Source: Onchocerca volvulus (lineage: Eukaryota > Nematoda > Chromadorea > Rhabditida > Onchocercidae). Taken from it: 64,000 bases of DNA. Location of the stretch: the NCBI GenBank assembly GCA_000499405.2, contig HG738140.1:10443560-10507559 (forward strand), written 5' to 3'. Positions within the stretch are counted from its first letter, which is position 1, and each line of letters begins with the position of its first letter. Below the pieces are notes generated by a model. That model had not been told where the DNA came from, ran no database searches, and was given only the letters and a program-made list of their open reading frames with translations. Shown here piece by piece: positions 13,301-30,207 of this stretch. The position numbers and the translations under genes are program-made.

Positions 13301-16300
13301 TGTTTTTTTTTTTTTTTTGTCTGTTTTAAACAGACAGAAACAATTTCTGATAAATCCACACAGCAGCTTCCTTACCTAAATTTAGTTGAAATTGATAGAT
13401 AAAAATTGGATAAATTCACATCCATAATTGAAACATCTACTAAAAATAGCTCAATAATTGATATGCTATCATTCTGTTATGCAAAAATTTTTAACAAACC
13501 GCAGAGAGAGAAAAACTCCGCCATCTTGGCACAAAGTGTGAATTAACACATGCTTTACCACATACAGCAGCAAGACAATCGTCAGAAGCTCGATATGCTC
13601 CATTATGCAAACCCTGAAAAGTGATAAAGTCAATCAAATCATGTTTTAACTAACTTTCCTCTAGAACTTATATACTTTTTGATAACTTATACCTCGATAA
13701 TTTTTATTATTGTCATAAAAATACATCACTTTTTTTCAGAATTTATATTTATTTAGAGATCTATGTATCAACTGTTAGATAAACAGTTCAATTTTTCACA
13801 TCAATAACAACTTTACAATTTCAAGTCATGCTTATATTTTAATGGAAATTCCTTTAGTGCCTTCAAATAAAAAATCTATTGGTTTCAAAACAAAATAAAA
13901 TTGGAGTTCTAAGACCCCTTGCCAACACATTTATCTGTATTCAACTAAAATAAGACACTGATAATTGCTGCAAAAAATGTGAACATTCTTGTCTTATTTT
14001 TGAAATGTTCACAGAACAATGAATTAAATGCAACAACTAGCAGAAAGTATGTTTCTAATATACTTCGATGACAAGTTGCTTTTTAAAACTGAAATGAATC
14101 TTTCTACGACAACTTACGAACTTCTCGTTTCATTTAGTTTCTCGCATGACTAAAAATTCGCTCTAATTTCAAAGTGAAAATGAGTTTTGAGAAGATTTTT
14201 TACAGAAAATGATTTCTTCAATGCTTCATACATTAAATATGCCAAAATAACTCTTTCTTGTATGAACTATTAAAAAAATGAGGATTATTTAAATGAATAA
14301 ATTTCCCTTTGATAGAAAAGCTGAATCCCTTCCATCAACAATTCTAACTGATCATTTTGCTAAAAATACATTTCGTTGAAAAAAAAAAAGCTTGCACATT
14401 ATACTTTTTAATTTAGTCTTCTTGATCTTTTTTGTATTGATATTTTGCATATTAATAACTGTAAAAAATTGCAAGAGATAAAGTGAATGTAAAATATATC
14501 AGTCTTGCTCAATTGTTATTGGATAAGTTTTTCTTAGAGAATGATATGTGCTTGTCTATAGCGCTTGTATTATTCGTTTGAACTGTCATGACTTAATTGA
14601 AAAAAATCATTTATAATCTCAATAAAAATGTCACATGTCCGAAGCAATAATAGTGCTATCAGAATATCAGTTAACTTAGACCTTCAATTTAGTTTTTTTT
14701 TTTTTTTTTTTGCATATTTCAACCATTTTCAATGTCATTTTTAATTAATGACATAACACGTCAGGGAATGATAATGACAGACTACATGACTTTATAGGCT
14801 GAAATAAATATTTAAATGCGGTAAAGATTTATCCCAATACAAAAATGTTCATTCGATGCAGAAACAAATTTTTGTCCAGACATATTCGAAATATGAGTAA
14901 TATTTAGATCAGAGCTTTCCTGAAACAGAAATTATTCTGAGTAGTAATATTGTTTTATTATATTTATCTCTACAAGAACAAAGAAAAATAATTTTCTATT
15001 ACTTTATTATGGAGAATTTCCAGTGATGTTGCGGTATTTTTCGACCTATCGGTATTTTGATTTTGGAATCTATCAAAATCCAGATGAAGCTGCAAATATT
15101 AATACATATGTTGAACGTCCTGAGTATAAAAATATTTCAGCTAAAGAACTATTCGAAATCAATGTCAATTTGACTGCAAAATCACTGCAGAATGAGATAC
15201 TGGAGGATAATTTTACTGCTTTTCGCATAACTGCATTAGCAACAATCTCAGTATGATATAAAAATGCTCAAGAAAAGGACAAACGTTTAGTGAAAAAATA
15301 AAAACACCTAAATCAAATTATTTTTTCTTTTTTTCTTTTATTTTTTTAGAGAAATTAGGTCAAATTATCAAATCAATTTTTATTTAAGATGATACACTGT
15401 TATCGAATAGCTTTCGTTTTGATTAAAGCAAATGATTATAATCTACGTTAATCAGATAATATTCTTCACAAGTGTTTGCTCAATACACAACGAATGTTAT
15501 ATTGCAAACCTCGAAACAAGAGCCCCACAATGGATCAGCGTTAGTCTCCTGCACTCTCGAACTGTATGGCTTTCTTACATTATACAACTATAATTTTTAC
15601 CGTAACTTCACCTTCCGCAAAAAATAGTTCATTTTCGCAATTTTTTACATTTTTCTTTTTTTTTTAAGGCACTGTATAGAAAAAGGAAGAGAGCGAAAAC
15701 CAGTAATTTTCAATATCACAAAGAATATCATATGATTACAGTCAGTGAAACTGAATAGAAACCGAACAGCAGTACAGTAATCAATTCAACCACTTTTAAT
15801 TCAATAAGCAAAGAGCATTCAAAAAATGTTTTTTTTTTTTTTTAAGTTTTTTGAACACATTTTCTCGCATATGATGAATCAATGCATGTGAGAAGAAAAC
15901 GGTCAACAGTGCTTCAAAACCGATTTTATGTTTATAATAATATTTATCAATGAAGAAAGACTCACTTCACTGCGGATACTCAATGATGTCTCACTTCGCT
16001 GTTGATCAAAGCCATAACAAATTTCTCTGACAGTGCTACTATTCTGAATATGAGCAAATTTGTAGCATTATTCACAGTAACTACTATTCGAAAAATTATC
16101 AACTTAATCAGCAAATGCTTGATAATTTCTAGATTGTAGCGACATAGCATAAGCACTGTCTATAGCATTATTTTCCCCTTAAATGATTGCAGTAGTAATG
16201 GATAATAATTAACCAGAAAATAGAGATATTTTGGAATCCAGAGATTTTAAATTTAAATCTTTAGACATCGAAATCGCATGATTGTTATTAAGGTCGTGTT

Positions 16301-16837
16301 CATTTTCCGATTCGATGTCTTGCGTGGTTGAAATAGCTAGCTTATTTACTTTGACCTCTCAGAAAACACTTTACGAAAAGTTAAATCTACGCATTTGAAA
16401 AAATAGAAAAATTTGGAACCCCATCGATTGTAGTGATAGTTTGAGTATTCGGTGCAGATGTATTTTCAATTTCATCCGCATTACTTTGCACAAAATCCTG
16501 AAGTCATTTTCAGTGTATTTTCTCTTTTTTTTTTTTTTTTTTTTGTTTATTCTTAACTGATTTCATCTTTGAATATAAATGGACAAATAATATCACGATC
16601 TATCCTACAGCTTTTGCAGATTCGCCTACATTACGATAAATATCGATCTCCAATTGGACAAACTTTGTCATTTAAGTGATTGAAAACACAGTTTTAACAA
16701 TGAATGAATGAACTAACGACATCAGTTACAGATGGTATTTTTGGCTCGTTGCTTCGTATCTCAGAGGAAATCTTCATGTCTTCATATATTACTTCTTTGT
16801 TTTCTGCCGTTTGCTGTGGAAGATCGATCGCATTAGG
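4883..16837 (-). CDS. ani-1: anillin (cytokinesis scaffold, AHD plus PH domain); 5' end unresolved
   Basis: Actin-, septin- and RhoA-binding scaffold of the contractile ring. About 30 exons were placed: 16837-16718, 16497-16420, 16043-15966, 13613-13566, 13201-13136, 13032-12958, 12746-12603, 12528-12460, 12325-12203, 11713-11495, 11426-11259, 11128-11049, 9963-9772, 9649-9530, 9457-9331, 9245-9114, 8985-8932, 8565-8457, 8349-8270, 8180-8106, 7928-7788, 7530-7330, 7071-6967, 6720-6525, 6383-6208, 5844-5766, 5682-5480, 5388-5278, 5198-5059, 4967-4883 (about 1,200 codons). The anillin homology domain spans roughly 7.5-5.5 kb (QEILIQEGQIAQASLAL, LLLARERLLALQNEMQRLK, then a C2-like part). The PH domain follows: RGFLTM, GSWARYWAVLR, CSRPNAFTVDL, and LLSADTKELCSAWLNALN before the stop. 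Upstream exons are acidic, Ser/Thr-rich and disordered, as expected. Uncertain points: phases do not join between 11049 and 9963 (a small exon is probably missed), the 9331/9245 junction is a guess, and the first exons are unresolved. The part above 11 kb could conceivably be a separate gene. Confidence 0.85.
10331..10370. repeat. (TA)n microsatellite in an anillin intron
   Basis: Twenty TA units in the 1.1-kb intron between the exons at 11128-11049 and 9963-9772. No coding exon could be placed with confidence in this intron, although phase requires one. Confidence 0.97.
13614..15965. other. large anillin intron
   Basis: A 2.35-kb intron between exons 16043-15966 and 13613-13566. It is AT-rich with poly-T/A tracts (about 14695-14711 and 15830-15843). 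No minus-strand exon was recognised. It contains the plus-strand open segment at 15022-15256 described separately. Confidence 0.55.
15022..15256 (+). CDS. possible nested exon or small ORF of unknown function
   Basis: An open frame on the strand opposite to anillin, inside its largest intron. It is preceded by TTTCCAG, a good acceptor, and the frame closes at a GTATGAT that would serve as a donor just before the stop, so the interval could be an internal exon of about 229 bases. The 77 residues from the GTG at 15023 have a mixed composition unlike translated AT-rich intron, with segments such as FGIYQNPDEAAN and TYVERPEYKNISAKELFEIN. The frame extends in phase about 30 bases upstream of the acceptor. 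I do not recognise a family. It may be a real nested exon, a remnant of an insertion, or chance. Confidence 0.3.
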
Positions 16838-17700
16838 CTGAAAAGAAAAACGCACTAAGTTATGCCGAGTTTTGCGGTGTTGATAATCTTGCCATTTTTA
16901 TTGTCTAAGGATGTACGTAGCATCATTTTATGTACAGAGTGTACTATGCACATTATTTAATAATGGATATTTGCAACCATTAAACTTCTTCAAAATCTAA
17001 CGGTAATATTTGAAATTATTGTTGCCCAACTTTTAGAAATATGTGAAGTTAGAAAAAAAAGATCGAGTTATATTCTCTGACAAGAAATTGTAGAATTCGA
17101 AATAAATATATGCTATATTTTATAGTTTACTGACGACAAATTTTATTCATTTCATAATATTTAAATTTTAAAATTTCCAATTTACGAAAAATTTGAGATG
17201 CAAATAGATAAAAAAAATATTCTCGAAAAGTAATTCTGAAGAAAGGCTGTAAAATCCTAAGGAACAAATGTGACCAATGTATAAATAAATTGATAGTAAA
17301 GAAATCAATCTAAGTTTAACTTTTTACAAGATTTTTTTAATAAAATAATAACATTTCCAAGATTGCGACGTATATTACCGCACTCATACCTGTAGCCATT
17401 GCAACTATAGTCGTATTCTCCGTAACTATCAATATTCTGAATATTGTCCATTGTTTTTTAGATGCGATAATTAAATTTTTCAAATATAAAAAACAAAAAT
17501 TTGAAATGTTCATGCCTAGATCAAGCTTTCGTCAGATGAAATATGTTCAAAATTTCTAGAAAAATGAAAAAGTTTAACATGATCATTTTGAATTTACTAT
17601 ATTTGTAAAAATGATGTTTGAGGCAAATCTAATTTAAAAATTGACAAAAAAGCTTACATGGCCGCGTCTTCTACCCATTTCGAAACTTCCTGCGGGAGCT
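16838..17700 (-). other. probable anillin 5' exons, unresolved
   Basis: Two exon-like segments on the minus strand could carry the anillin N-terminus: about 17440-17388 (behind AATATTCAG, ending at GTATGA) and about 17708-17653 (behind GATTTCAG, ending at GTAAGC, with an internal ATG that opens MGRRRGH). Neither joins the exon at 16837 in phase with ordinary GT donors, so no start codon can be fixed. Confidence 0.3.
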
Positions 17701-18460
17701 CGCGAATAAATGTCACTGAAATCAAACAAAAAAGAAAGAAAATTCCATTGTCCTCATTCACCGGGGAAAAGGTCTCCATGTAGCTTTTTCTCCTTACTTA
17801 CCGAGGCAACAAACTTCACACAAATTCTTTCTTCACACTCACTGAGGAAACCGATCCCACGGGGAGACCCCAGAACACATATCCAGTCGTCACCCCTCCT
17901 GCAAACACATAGGAAGCCTAAAAAATACAACATCACTGAGCAGAAAATGGAATGGATCAGCCTACGTGATTTATGCGAAAATTGTCAGCATTCCCTTTGA
18001 ACACTTTCATTTGCAGTGTGTCTGAAGGGATTGGCAATTTCTGGGTAGAATTTCCGCTCTATTTCTGGTTCACGCGATCTCCGATCATCCCAAAGCCTCA
18101 AACTCCGGAAATATTCCAATTTTAGATGATTCGTAAGAAATAATCGACAAAAAAATTGATAAGTCACACCTTCTACCTTCCAACATCTTCTGCGGGATAA
18201 AGAAAGGAAATCTCACCGTCCTCGCCCACGGAGAAAAGGTTTCACATGAATCCTTCATTTAATTCACTATAAAAAGCATTTTCCAAACAAAATTTCCCAT
18301 CCCATTGACGGGGAGATTTCGTTTAAAGCTTTTCATGCGGAATAATAGCTGTTATCTTTCATAAGAATACACAGGAAGTCCGAAAAATATATTTAACAGT
18401 AGTAACTGAAATAATTACTGCCTACGTGATTTGTGCGAGAATTATTCACTGTACATTTTG
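17666..18460. repeat. imperfect direct duplication of about 300 bp
   Basis: Two diverged copies in the same order and orientation, about 17666-18000 and 18171-18460. Shared landmarks are CTTCTACC, CTGCGGG, an AAAGAAAG run, the ACGGAGAAAAGG/CCGGGGAAAAGG block, ACGGGGAGA, CAGGAAGTCC/TAGGAAGCCT, and CCTACGTGATTTGTGCGA/CCTACGTGATTTATGCGA. About 170 bp of unrelated GC-richer sequence lies between. The segment lies between the divergent anillin (-) and metalloproteinase (+) genes, so it may contain duplicated promoter or first-exon sequence. The 96-codon frame on + within copy A is not kept in copy B. Confidence 0.6.
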
Positions 18461-19399
18461 AAATTTCAATTTTTAACATGTTTTGAGAAATTAATTGAAT
18501 TTCCGAATGGATTCCCGAGAATATTTCTCATGTAAGAACGAATCAGAGAAATGTGATATTTGGGAACGAGTCAGAAGAGTATAACATGTTATCGTTAAAG
18601 TGTTAGATGAGCCTTTTACCGTTGTCCTTGGTTAGCAGCAAATCATCATAGTACTTAATTATAATAATACTTTTGATTCTTTAATTCTCAACTACTTTCT
18701 TTGTCAAGCATTAGACAAAAACGAAATTTACCCATTTGCTATCAAGAAACAAATCGATTTTAGGAATGGGAAGAAATGTTGCCGGTTCTTTTTTAGATGA
18801 AAACTCACTAATTCTTTATAGAATAGAAAGTGATAAATATGTCATTACTACAAAAATTAATTGGATATAATTTATTCATACTTCCGCAAGTTCAGAGATC
18901 ACGATCTACCAGGTGATGTATTTATAAAAACGAATGAAATATTAGCTTTTCATTGCAAATGTTTCATATTTTTACTATTATTTTTATAATATGCTCAGTG
19001 GAATTGATTTTATTCAATTGTATTTATTAAAAGATCTGAAAGCGGTCAGGAAAGTTGAAAGCTTCGATGTTTGAGGATTTTCTAAGATTTGTTAGAGAAA
19101 ATTGAGAATCTTTTCCGATGATTTTTAATCAGTTTTAATCTTTTGATCGTTATTGAAGAACTTTTCATCTTTCCTTTACTTGTTCTGAAAAAATTTCGAT
19201 TCTCATCTTCACTTGGATTTAATGAAGTAAAATGAAATGATAGGTATTCAGAGATCAATGAGTAGAAGCAAATAAATTTTTGTTATGAATGGTTACTATA
19301 GCATTGTCAGTTAAGTTGTTCAGGCACCACAAATTATCTTGTATTTGAAATAAGCAGAAAAGAGCATTCCAATTAATTTGTGTCCTTCAGTTTATCACG
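18461..19399. other. intergenic, nothing recognised
   Basis: AT-rich upstream region of the metalloproteinase gene. No conserved exon or clear promoter element was seen. Confidence 0.4.
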
Positions 19400-24026
<4,627 letters not shown>

Positions 24027-24841
24027 AAAAATGGAACATTATCAAACTAACAAATCTTTGATGTAACTATTTTTTGATAATTATTCAAGCCGATTTCCGG
24101 ATAATTTCTTTCACGATCACTGAATTCTGAAAATAATGATTTACACTTCGTTTTCTAACGCTTTTTATTAATAGTGGGTTCTATTACTTTCAGAATTGTG
24201 GAAAGCACTTGCAGCAGAAAGCGCTTTTCAGAAAGCACTTTTGCGTCTCTTCTGATTTGATCTACTTAAAACTGATAAATTATGTTTGAATCCCGTAATG
24301 ATCTTAAAAAAAATCTTAGTACAAAAAAAAAAAATTGATGCGAATTTTTGTTCTGAGTTCGAGAAAATGATGCGGAGTGAGTAAGAAGAAACCATGTCAG
24401 ACTTGTTTTTGGTGTTCATTTTTCTTCATTATGTAAAATTCAATTCCAAATAACATTATACATCAAAACTCTGTCAGGCTTAGCAGAAATAATGTAATTT
24501 TTGGGAATAAACCATGCTTTTCACATGAAACCAAGCGTAGTTCATTCGTTCAGTATCCATATTATCCGCAGTCAAAAATCCAATTGTATTGAATGTGTTG
24601 GTTTCCATCTCTTTATCTTCCATTTCACGAACGTTCACTTTTTTAATTCTTTTGGATTCTTTCCTAGAAATAGAAGACAAGAAAGAATATTTCCAAATTA
24701 AAAATCAGAAGTAATGCTGGAAATGAGAACTTTCAAAAAATTAGAAAATTTCGATGAAAAGTTCAAGATTTAGTAGATTTGGGGATGACGAAAGATTCAT
24801 TGCAAAAGGAAACAAATCAAAAAATCATAATCCTACTTTTA

Positions 24842-25525
24842 TGGTGCCATCGAAAAAGTTTCTGTGTATTTTCAAAGAGATGCTGACCGTTCTGTGCTGG
24901 AAGAATTTGAAGATCGTGCGGTATACTTTCTATAATCTAAATAGTTGATCTCACCAGTAAACAAGTGAGGATTTATTATAAGTATATTTCTTCAGATGGA
25001 ATAGATCTCTTCTAGAACCGTCGTCCGTTTAATACCAAAAACGCACTAACACAGTAACGAGATGAAATTCTCGTTTTATTTCGTTATTGATTGTCTTTTA
25101 ATTCGCTGAAATCGTGCTTCTTATTTTTGCAACCGTAATTCTCATTGTTTGCAGATGCATTTTCCGTGAAAAGCTCAAATTGACTTTATTTCTTCAGATA
25201 GAATAGATTTCATGTGAATCTCAATGACTTCACGGATTACATCACGTAAATCTCAGTGAAACATTTAATCCGGAAGGAATTACACGCGCATTGTATGTAG
25301 GGAAAATTTATATTTGCAGTTCTTATACTTCCATGTCCTATTTTCTATGCTTCGCTATAGGGACATTTCTTCACTTATCCAGTTATACATTTAACATATT
25401 TACGTTTTGTACTTCTTTTAGGGTCGTCATTTCACAGATCCAAATATCATGAATTAGCAAAGAATGGATGGATTGAAGCTAATGATGCCTCTTTACGGAT
25501 TCGTCTTGATAAGAAATTTGCCTAG
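24842..25525 (+). pseudogene. orphan coding-like segments, possibly a decayed gene
   Basis: Two stretches look translated but cannot be joined. The first, about 24840-24917, reads GAIEKVSVYFQRDADRSV then LEEFEDRA up to a GTATAC donor, yet has no AG acceptor after its upstream stop. The second, 25422-25525, follows CTTTTAG and reads SSFHRSKYHELAKNGWIEA then NDASLRIRLDKKFA and a stop; it faintly recalls the last strand of a MATH/TRAF domain, but that is a guess. Splice phases are incompatible. Either exons are missing or this is a gene relic. Confidence 0.25.
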
Positions 25526-28500
25526 ACAATCTGCTTGATCAATATCATCTCAATATTCAATAAGCATCACTTAAGATTCCAATAAGAGTACCAATGCTTC
25601 TGAAATACCTTCTTACGAGCAAAATGGAATTTTTCTTGATGGATTCACCCTGAATTGCCTATCGAAAAGATTAATTTTACTTTGCTACATTTTATCGACA
25701 AACTCAAGATCATCATAAATTGTGATCATTAATCGATTTCCAAATTCGTAAACGCTTTTTATTTTGCAATTCGAGAATCTTCTCCGAACAGTTCCAGTCT
25801 GCAGGTATATTAGTTATTATTAATTATTAACTCCAAAGAAATGATTTGTGCTTATAAACATTTTTTTACTGTTTGTGATTCTCAGTTCACCTAATTGTGT
25901 TTTTATTTCATCGAATTCAGCGCTGAAGAAACGAATCATTTTGTTGGGGAGCTTATTCAGAGTGTTTGCTTATCCACTTTTATTCTTATATTTTTTGCAG
26001 TTTGCTAATTAGTCCGCAAAATACAGCGATATATAATGGAAATATTTGGTTGACAGAAGTTCCATTTTTTTACCATTAATTGTTGAGTATTTATCTGTTA
26101 TGAACAGAAAATAAATGCATTACGATATACTGAAATATTTTGAAGCTATATTTAGAACGCTAAACAACACACTGGATATTGTAATTTCGTTTTAATTTCT
26201 TTCCGACTGCTTCAAATAGGACGTCGGTTTATTTTACGATTAATAACTATTTTAAAATTAATAACTGATATTTCTTTTTGTATTGGTACTTTATATCTTC
26301 ATTCATTGGAGGAAAAGTTCATGGATCGTGTCCTAGAAATGGATAAAGAAAATTCTTATGTAAATTGGCGTGTGCTGAGACATCCACATAATTGAGGATT
26401 TACAAACGTTGGTATTATTATTAACAGTGAACAACATTAGGTAAAAAATACTCAAAATTATTTTCTAACTTTTTTTCGGAGTGATTTGCTTTTTAGTTGA
26501 GAGAATAATTTGCGAAAGAAGCAGAATATTGTGAGCAAAGCTTGCAAGATTGCTCCTTATCTTATGGAAACTAACAATTATCAAGTCGAATGGGATCACT
26601 TAGATCATTGGTATTTTGTTTTTATTTTTTTTCTTTATAATTTTTGATTCAGAGTAATAAATATAATAAATGAAGTTTTTTACTTTTTAGGTTTTTGCTT
26701 ATAAATTAATTTAGAACAATAATAATTATTGACATGAGCAAATAACTAATCTGGTAAAATTAATATTTATCATTCTAAGCAGTTTTCTTCTTTTTTACCA
26801 ATTTTGATAACTGAATGTCTTAGAATTTTTTTCTCTTAAACATCCTCTTTTTTTCCCGTTGAAATTTAGATTAGAATTACGTATTTTTAATAAGAATTGA
26901 GTCATATTCATTATATATATATATATATATGTTTTAAAACATTGGAAATCTTTTTTTCTTGCAGCGACAAATACGATAATGAGTAGTTGAGTCATAATTA
27001 GAAAAATGGAGCTCGATGAAAGCTTATTATGTGAATTTGTGATAGTAATGTTTTTCTCTGTTTACTTAGGAAAACTTTAGTTGTTTTAAATAATAATATT
27101 ACTTTAAGGGTTCCATTCTAAGATCGTTCTGAATGACAAACGCGAATTATTGTGCGAAATGCTTGATTATTGTTTTTGTTGGAAGATTAAGACGGTAATA
27201 CTATTCATAAAAATTTAACATAATGCTGAAGTAAAATAATTTCTTTCTATAAGCAAGCCGTATATTTTGTATTGATTTTATTTCCATTAAAAGTGATGTT
27301 TAGGCTTCCAGATTCTTTCTTTTCGGTTACTCAATGTGGTTTTCAAATAAATTATTTCCCAGTGGAAATATTGTGAATAATTTCAAAGCGACATGTTAGA
27401 CATATTACAACAATTAAGAAATATGAGAGTATGCGAAATGTTTTTTTAAATATGAAATTGTACAAACCATGAAAAATTTTTTCACTTTTGCTCTCTCATT
27501 AGTTGAATACTCTCATGACTTTGGGAAGACGGCTATTAAAAATTCAAAAAAAAAAAAAAAAAAAGGTTTAAAATGATAAGATTTTGCAAATGTTTGGAAT
27601 CGATCATATTTGATTAAGCATAATTTCTCTGAAACAGAGAATTAACGGAAATTTGATAAATACAAAAGCTTTAGCTCTTTCAGAAAAAATAATCCAGCAG
27701 TAACTAGAGCAGGTATTGAAATAAAAAACTAAGGAAGGACCGAATGAATACCAGTTCTTCGAATGTTACTCTGTTGAAATTCTACGTTAAAAGAGATTAC
27801 GAACTAGCGTGATTTTAGATCTATAATTGGTTGTGATTATTTTATGTTCAAAATTCCGCATATTCTGTATTTTATGAGAAAAATGAATAAATATAACAGG
27901 CCACTTATCATGGTTAACAAGTCACTTGTCATGTAACATGTCACTTATCACTTATCAAAATGAATGAATTTGGCTTAAGAGGACCTCTTAAGAATATTAT
28001 ATATGCTTAACGCTAACAGTGTGTTCTATTATACCACGTTTTCAGCAGAAATTTCATATTTATTTATACTCTTCTTTCACCCTTACAACTGAATTTTCTA
28101 TTTCAATTTCAGTTCTCCCACTCTATCATCTTAGCTTTCTTTTCTTGGCAAGAAACCTTTTAACAGATCACTTATTACAGCCAAATCTATAAATTAGGAG
28201 ATAAACAAGGAGTAGCTGATTGACATGTGAGTACCGCAGAATATTTGTTTTCAGGTAATATATATTTGCACTGTTTGTTGATGTACGCTATTGTATAGCG
28301 CAGTTTTCATGCTGCTTACAACGCAACACTTATTCCAGTACTCTTATGATTGTGACTGTGACGCTCATCATTTTTTAGATCATAGGCTATTTCATTTTTT
28401 GAAGTCGTAGGGTATTCGTTTTTTGTCAATCCATTTCTTCCGTAATTCATTTCTGATTAATTTATTGATTTCAGCGGAATCGAGGAAAAAAATATTTAGC

Positions 28501-30141
28501 TGAAAATAGCAACCTTTTTTTAATGGGAAAGGTCATTGACGGTAGTAATAATTGAGCAGTTGTGGATAGGAATGCAAATTTTCTTTTTGAAGCACACCAT
28601 CTTTTATACTTATTGAAAATCTGATTAAGTGGTCAATTTTTTTAACGACAACTGTGAATTTTTTTCTCTTTTTGAGCTTCGTATTTGAAACTATTTTTTA
28701 AAATTTATGCGTAAAACTATTATATTTTACAGGGATTTGACGGTAAACTAGACAGTTGCTCAATTTGGGAAATATTACAAAGTTATCACATTCGCAATTA
28801 CTAGGCCGAGAATAGCGGATTGACTGGAACTTGCTTGAACAAACATATTTTTCGATAGTTTCAGAAAATTTTCTTCATGAAAAGTCATATTTGAAAAATA
28901 ATGGGGTGAAAATTTTGTTCATCTGAATTTCTTGAGAAAAAGTTGTTATTAATAGAAAATAACTTGTTTCATCGATCATCTAAAAGCTTCATTTTCTGAA
29001 TACCATATGTGATTTTGCTTTCTTAAGACGAAGAAATTGATTTTGCAATCTAAATTGCTAGAAAAGGCTGAAGAAGAAATATCAATGCATGCTATCTATC
29101 TCGATTGAGTCATTTTTCTTGATTTATTGAAGAAACTAAATTCAAATCACTTTTACGATCATTCTCCAATTACAATAAAAAGCAGAAAAGTGAGTGAGTA
29201 GTTATATTAGAATAAATGCAATTAAATGTAGTGCTGTAGTACAAGAGAAATATACTGTTGATGCAGGAGTGTCCACATTTATGAGTAGTTTCGTAACGTA
29301 CGAATGTATGGGAGAAGAAATGACGATGAAATAATAGAAACTGTCGTTTCATCTGAACATGTTGTCAACTACTCGACATTTTGTTATCACATGTGGAAGA
29401 AGATATGAAGCATGACTTCATCCTCTGTCGTTATTTTAATTTAATTATTTTTGTTTCTGCACTTTTCACACATCTGATATCATATTTTATCAGATTGATT
29501 CAAGGATAACAAAAGCCATGCTTTGACTTTATAGGAAGAGTTCAATTCTCATAGAGAAGGTCCCTTTCAAGAGACAATTTTTCGCCAAATAGTAATAAAC
29601 TTTTCCCTCATTATTCCCCTTTAGCACATATTATACAAAAAATTTTAACATCTGATATTTTTGTTGTTACGTCATACAGCAATTCCTACTTTTCTCACGC
29701 TTCCCTGCTTGTCAAACCTTTATATTAAAACAATCTATACATCATTTATTCGAATATCAAAATATTCTTTGTCTTTTCAAAAATATTGAAAAGTTGAAAA
29801 ATTTCTCCCAAGAAAGCAGTCAGTAGAACTGAATGTTAAGGAAAAAAATTCATTTGTAAGCTGAAAAAAAAATGAAGCGCTGGAATTCAATGGTTGTGAT
29901 GTCAAGTGAAATGCCGATTTAACTCTTTGGCAAGGATTTCATGGCAGGCTGCGTGAAAGTTTGTTCTCGATATCGAATGACAGATATGTAAGGAAGTTTG
30001 AAGTTTGAAATGTATTTATGTTCCTCGGAGTTGAAGGGTTTCGATCTTTGAATTTGATTTGCAAGAAAGAAATGTATTTGTTGAGGTTAGGATTTGGTTG
30101 TAATTAATAAAATTGCTTGACGTTGATAAGCTCACCTTCAG
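25526..30141. other. gene-poor interval of about 4.6 kb
   Basis: No gene could be supported. Small open patches near 26300-26390 and 26530-26630 on + show some protein-like composition without a family match or workable splicing. There is a short cluster of CACTTATCA-like repeats near 27900-27960, a (TA) run near 26911-26930 and poly-A/T tracts. The 3' part should contain the VPS24 promoter. Confidence 0.45.
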
Positions 30142-30207
30142 ATGTTTTCATTTATTCGCTGCGACAAACTTAGGCTTTTTATCATTCGTTGTATTTTGTT
30201 TGAGATG

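Noticed and set aside
17710..18000. 96-codon open frame on +
   Set aside because: Falls in a duplicated promoter-like segment, and the second copy does not keep the frame; no family resemblance.
24480..24701. Overlapping open frames on both strands
   Set aside because: Neither has splice context or a recognisable product; the two strands merely lack stops together.
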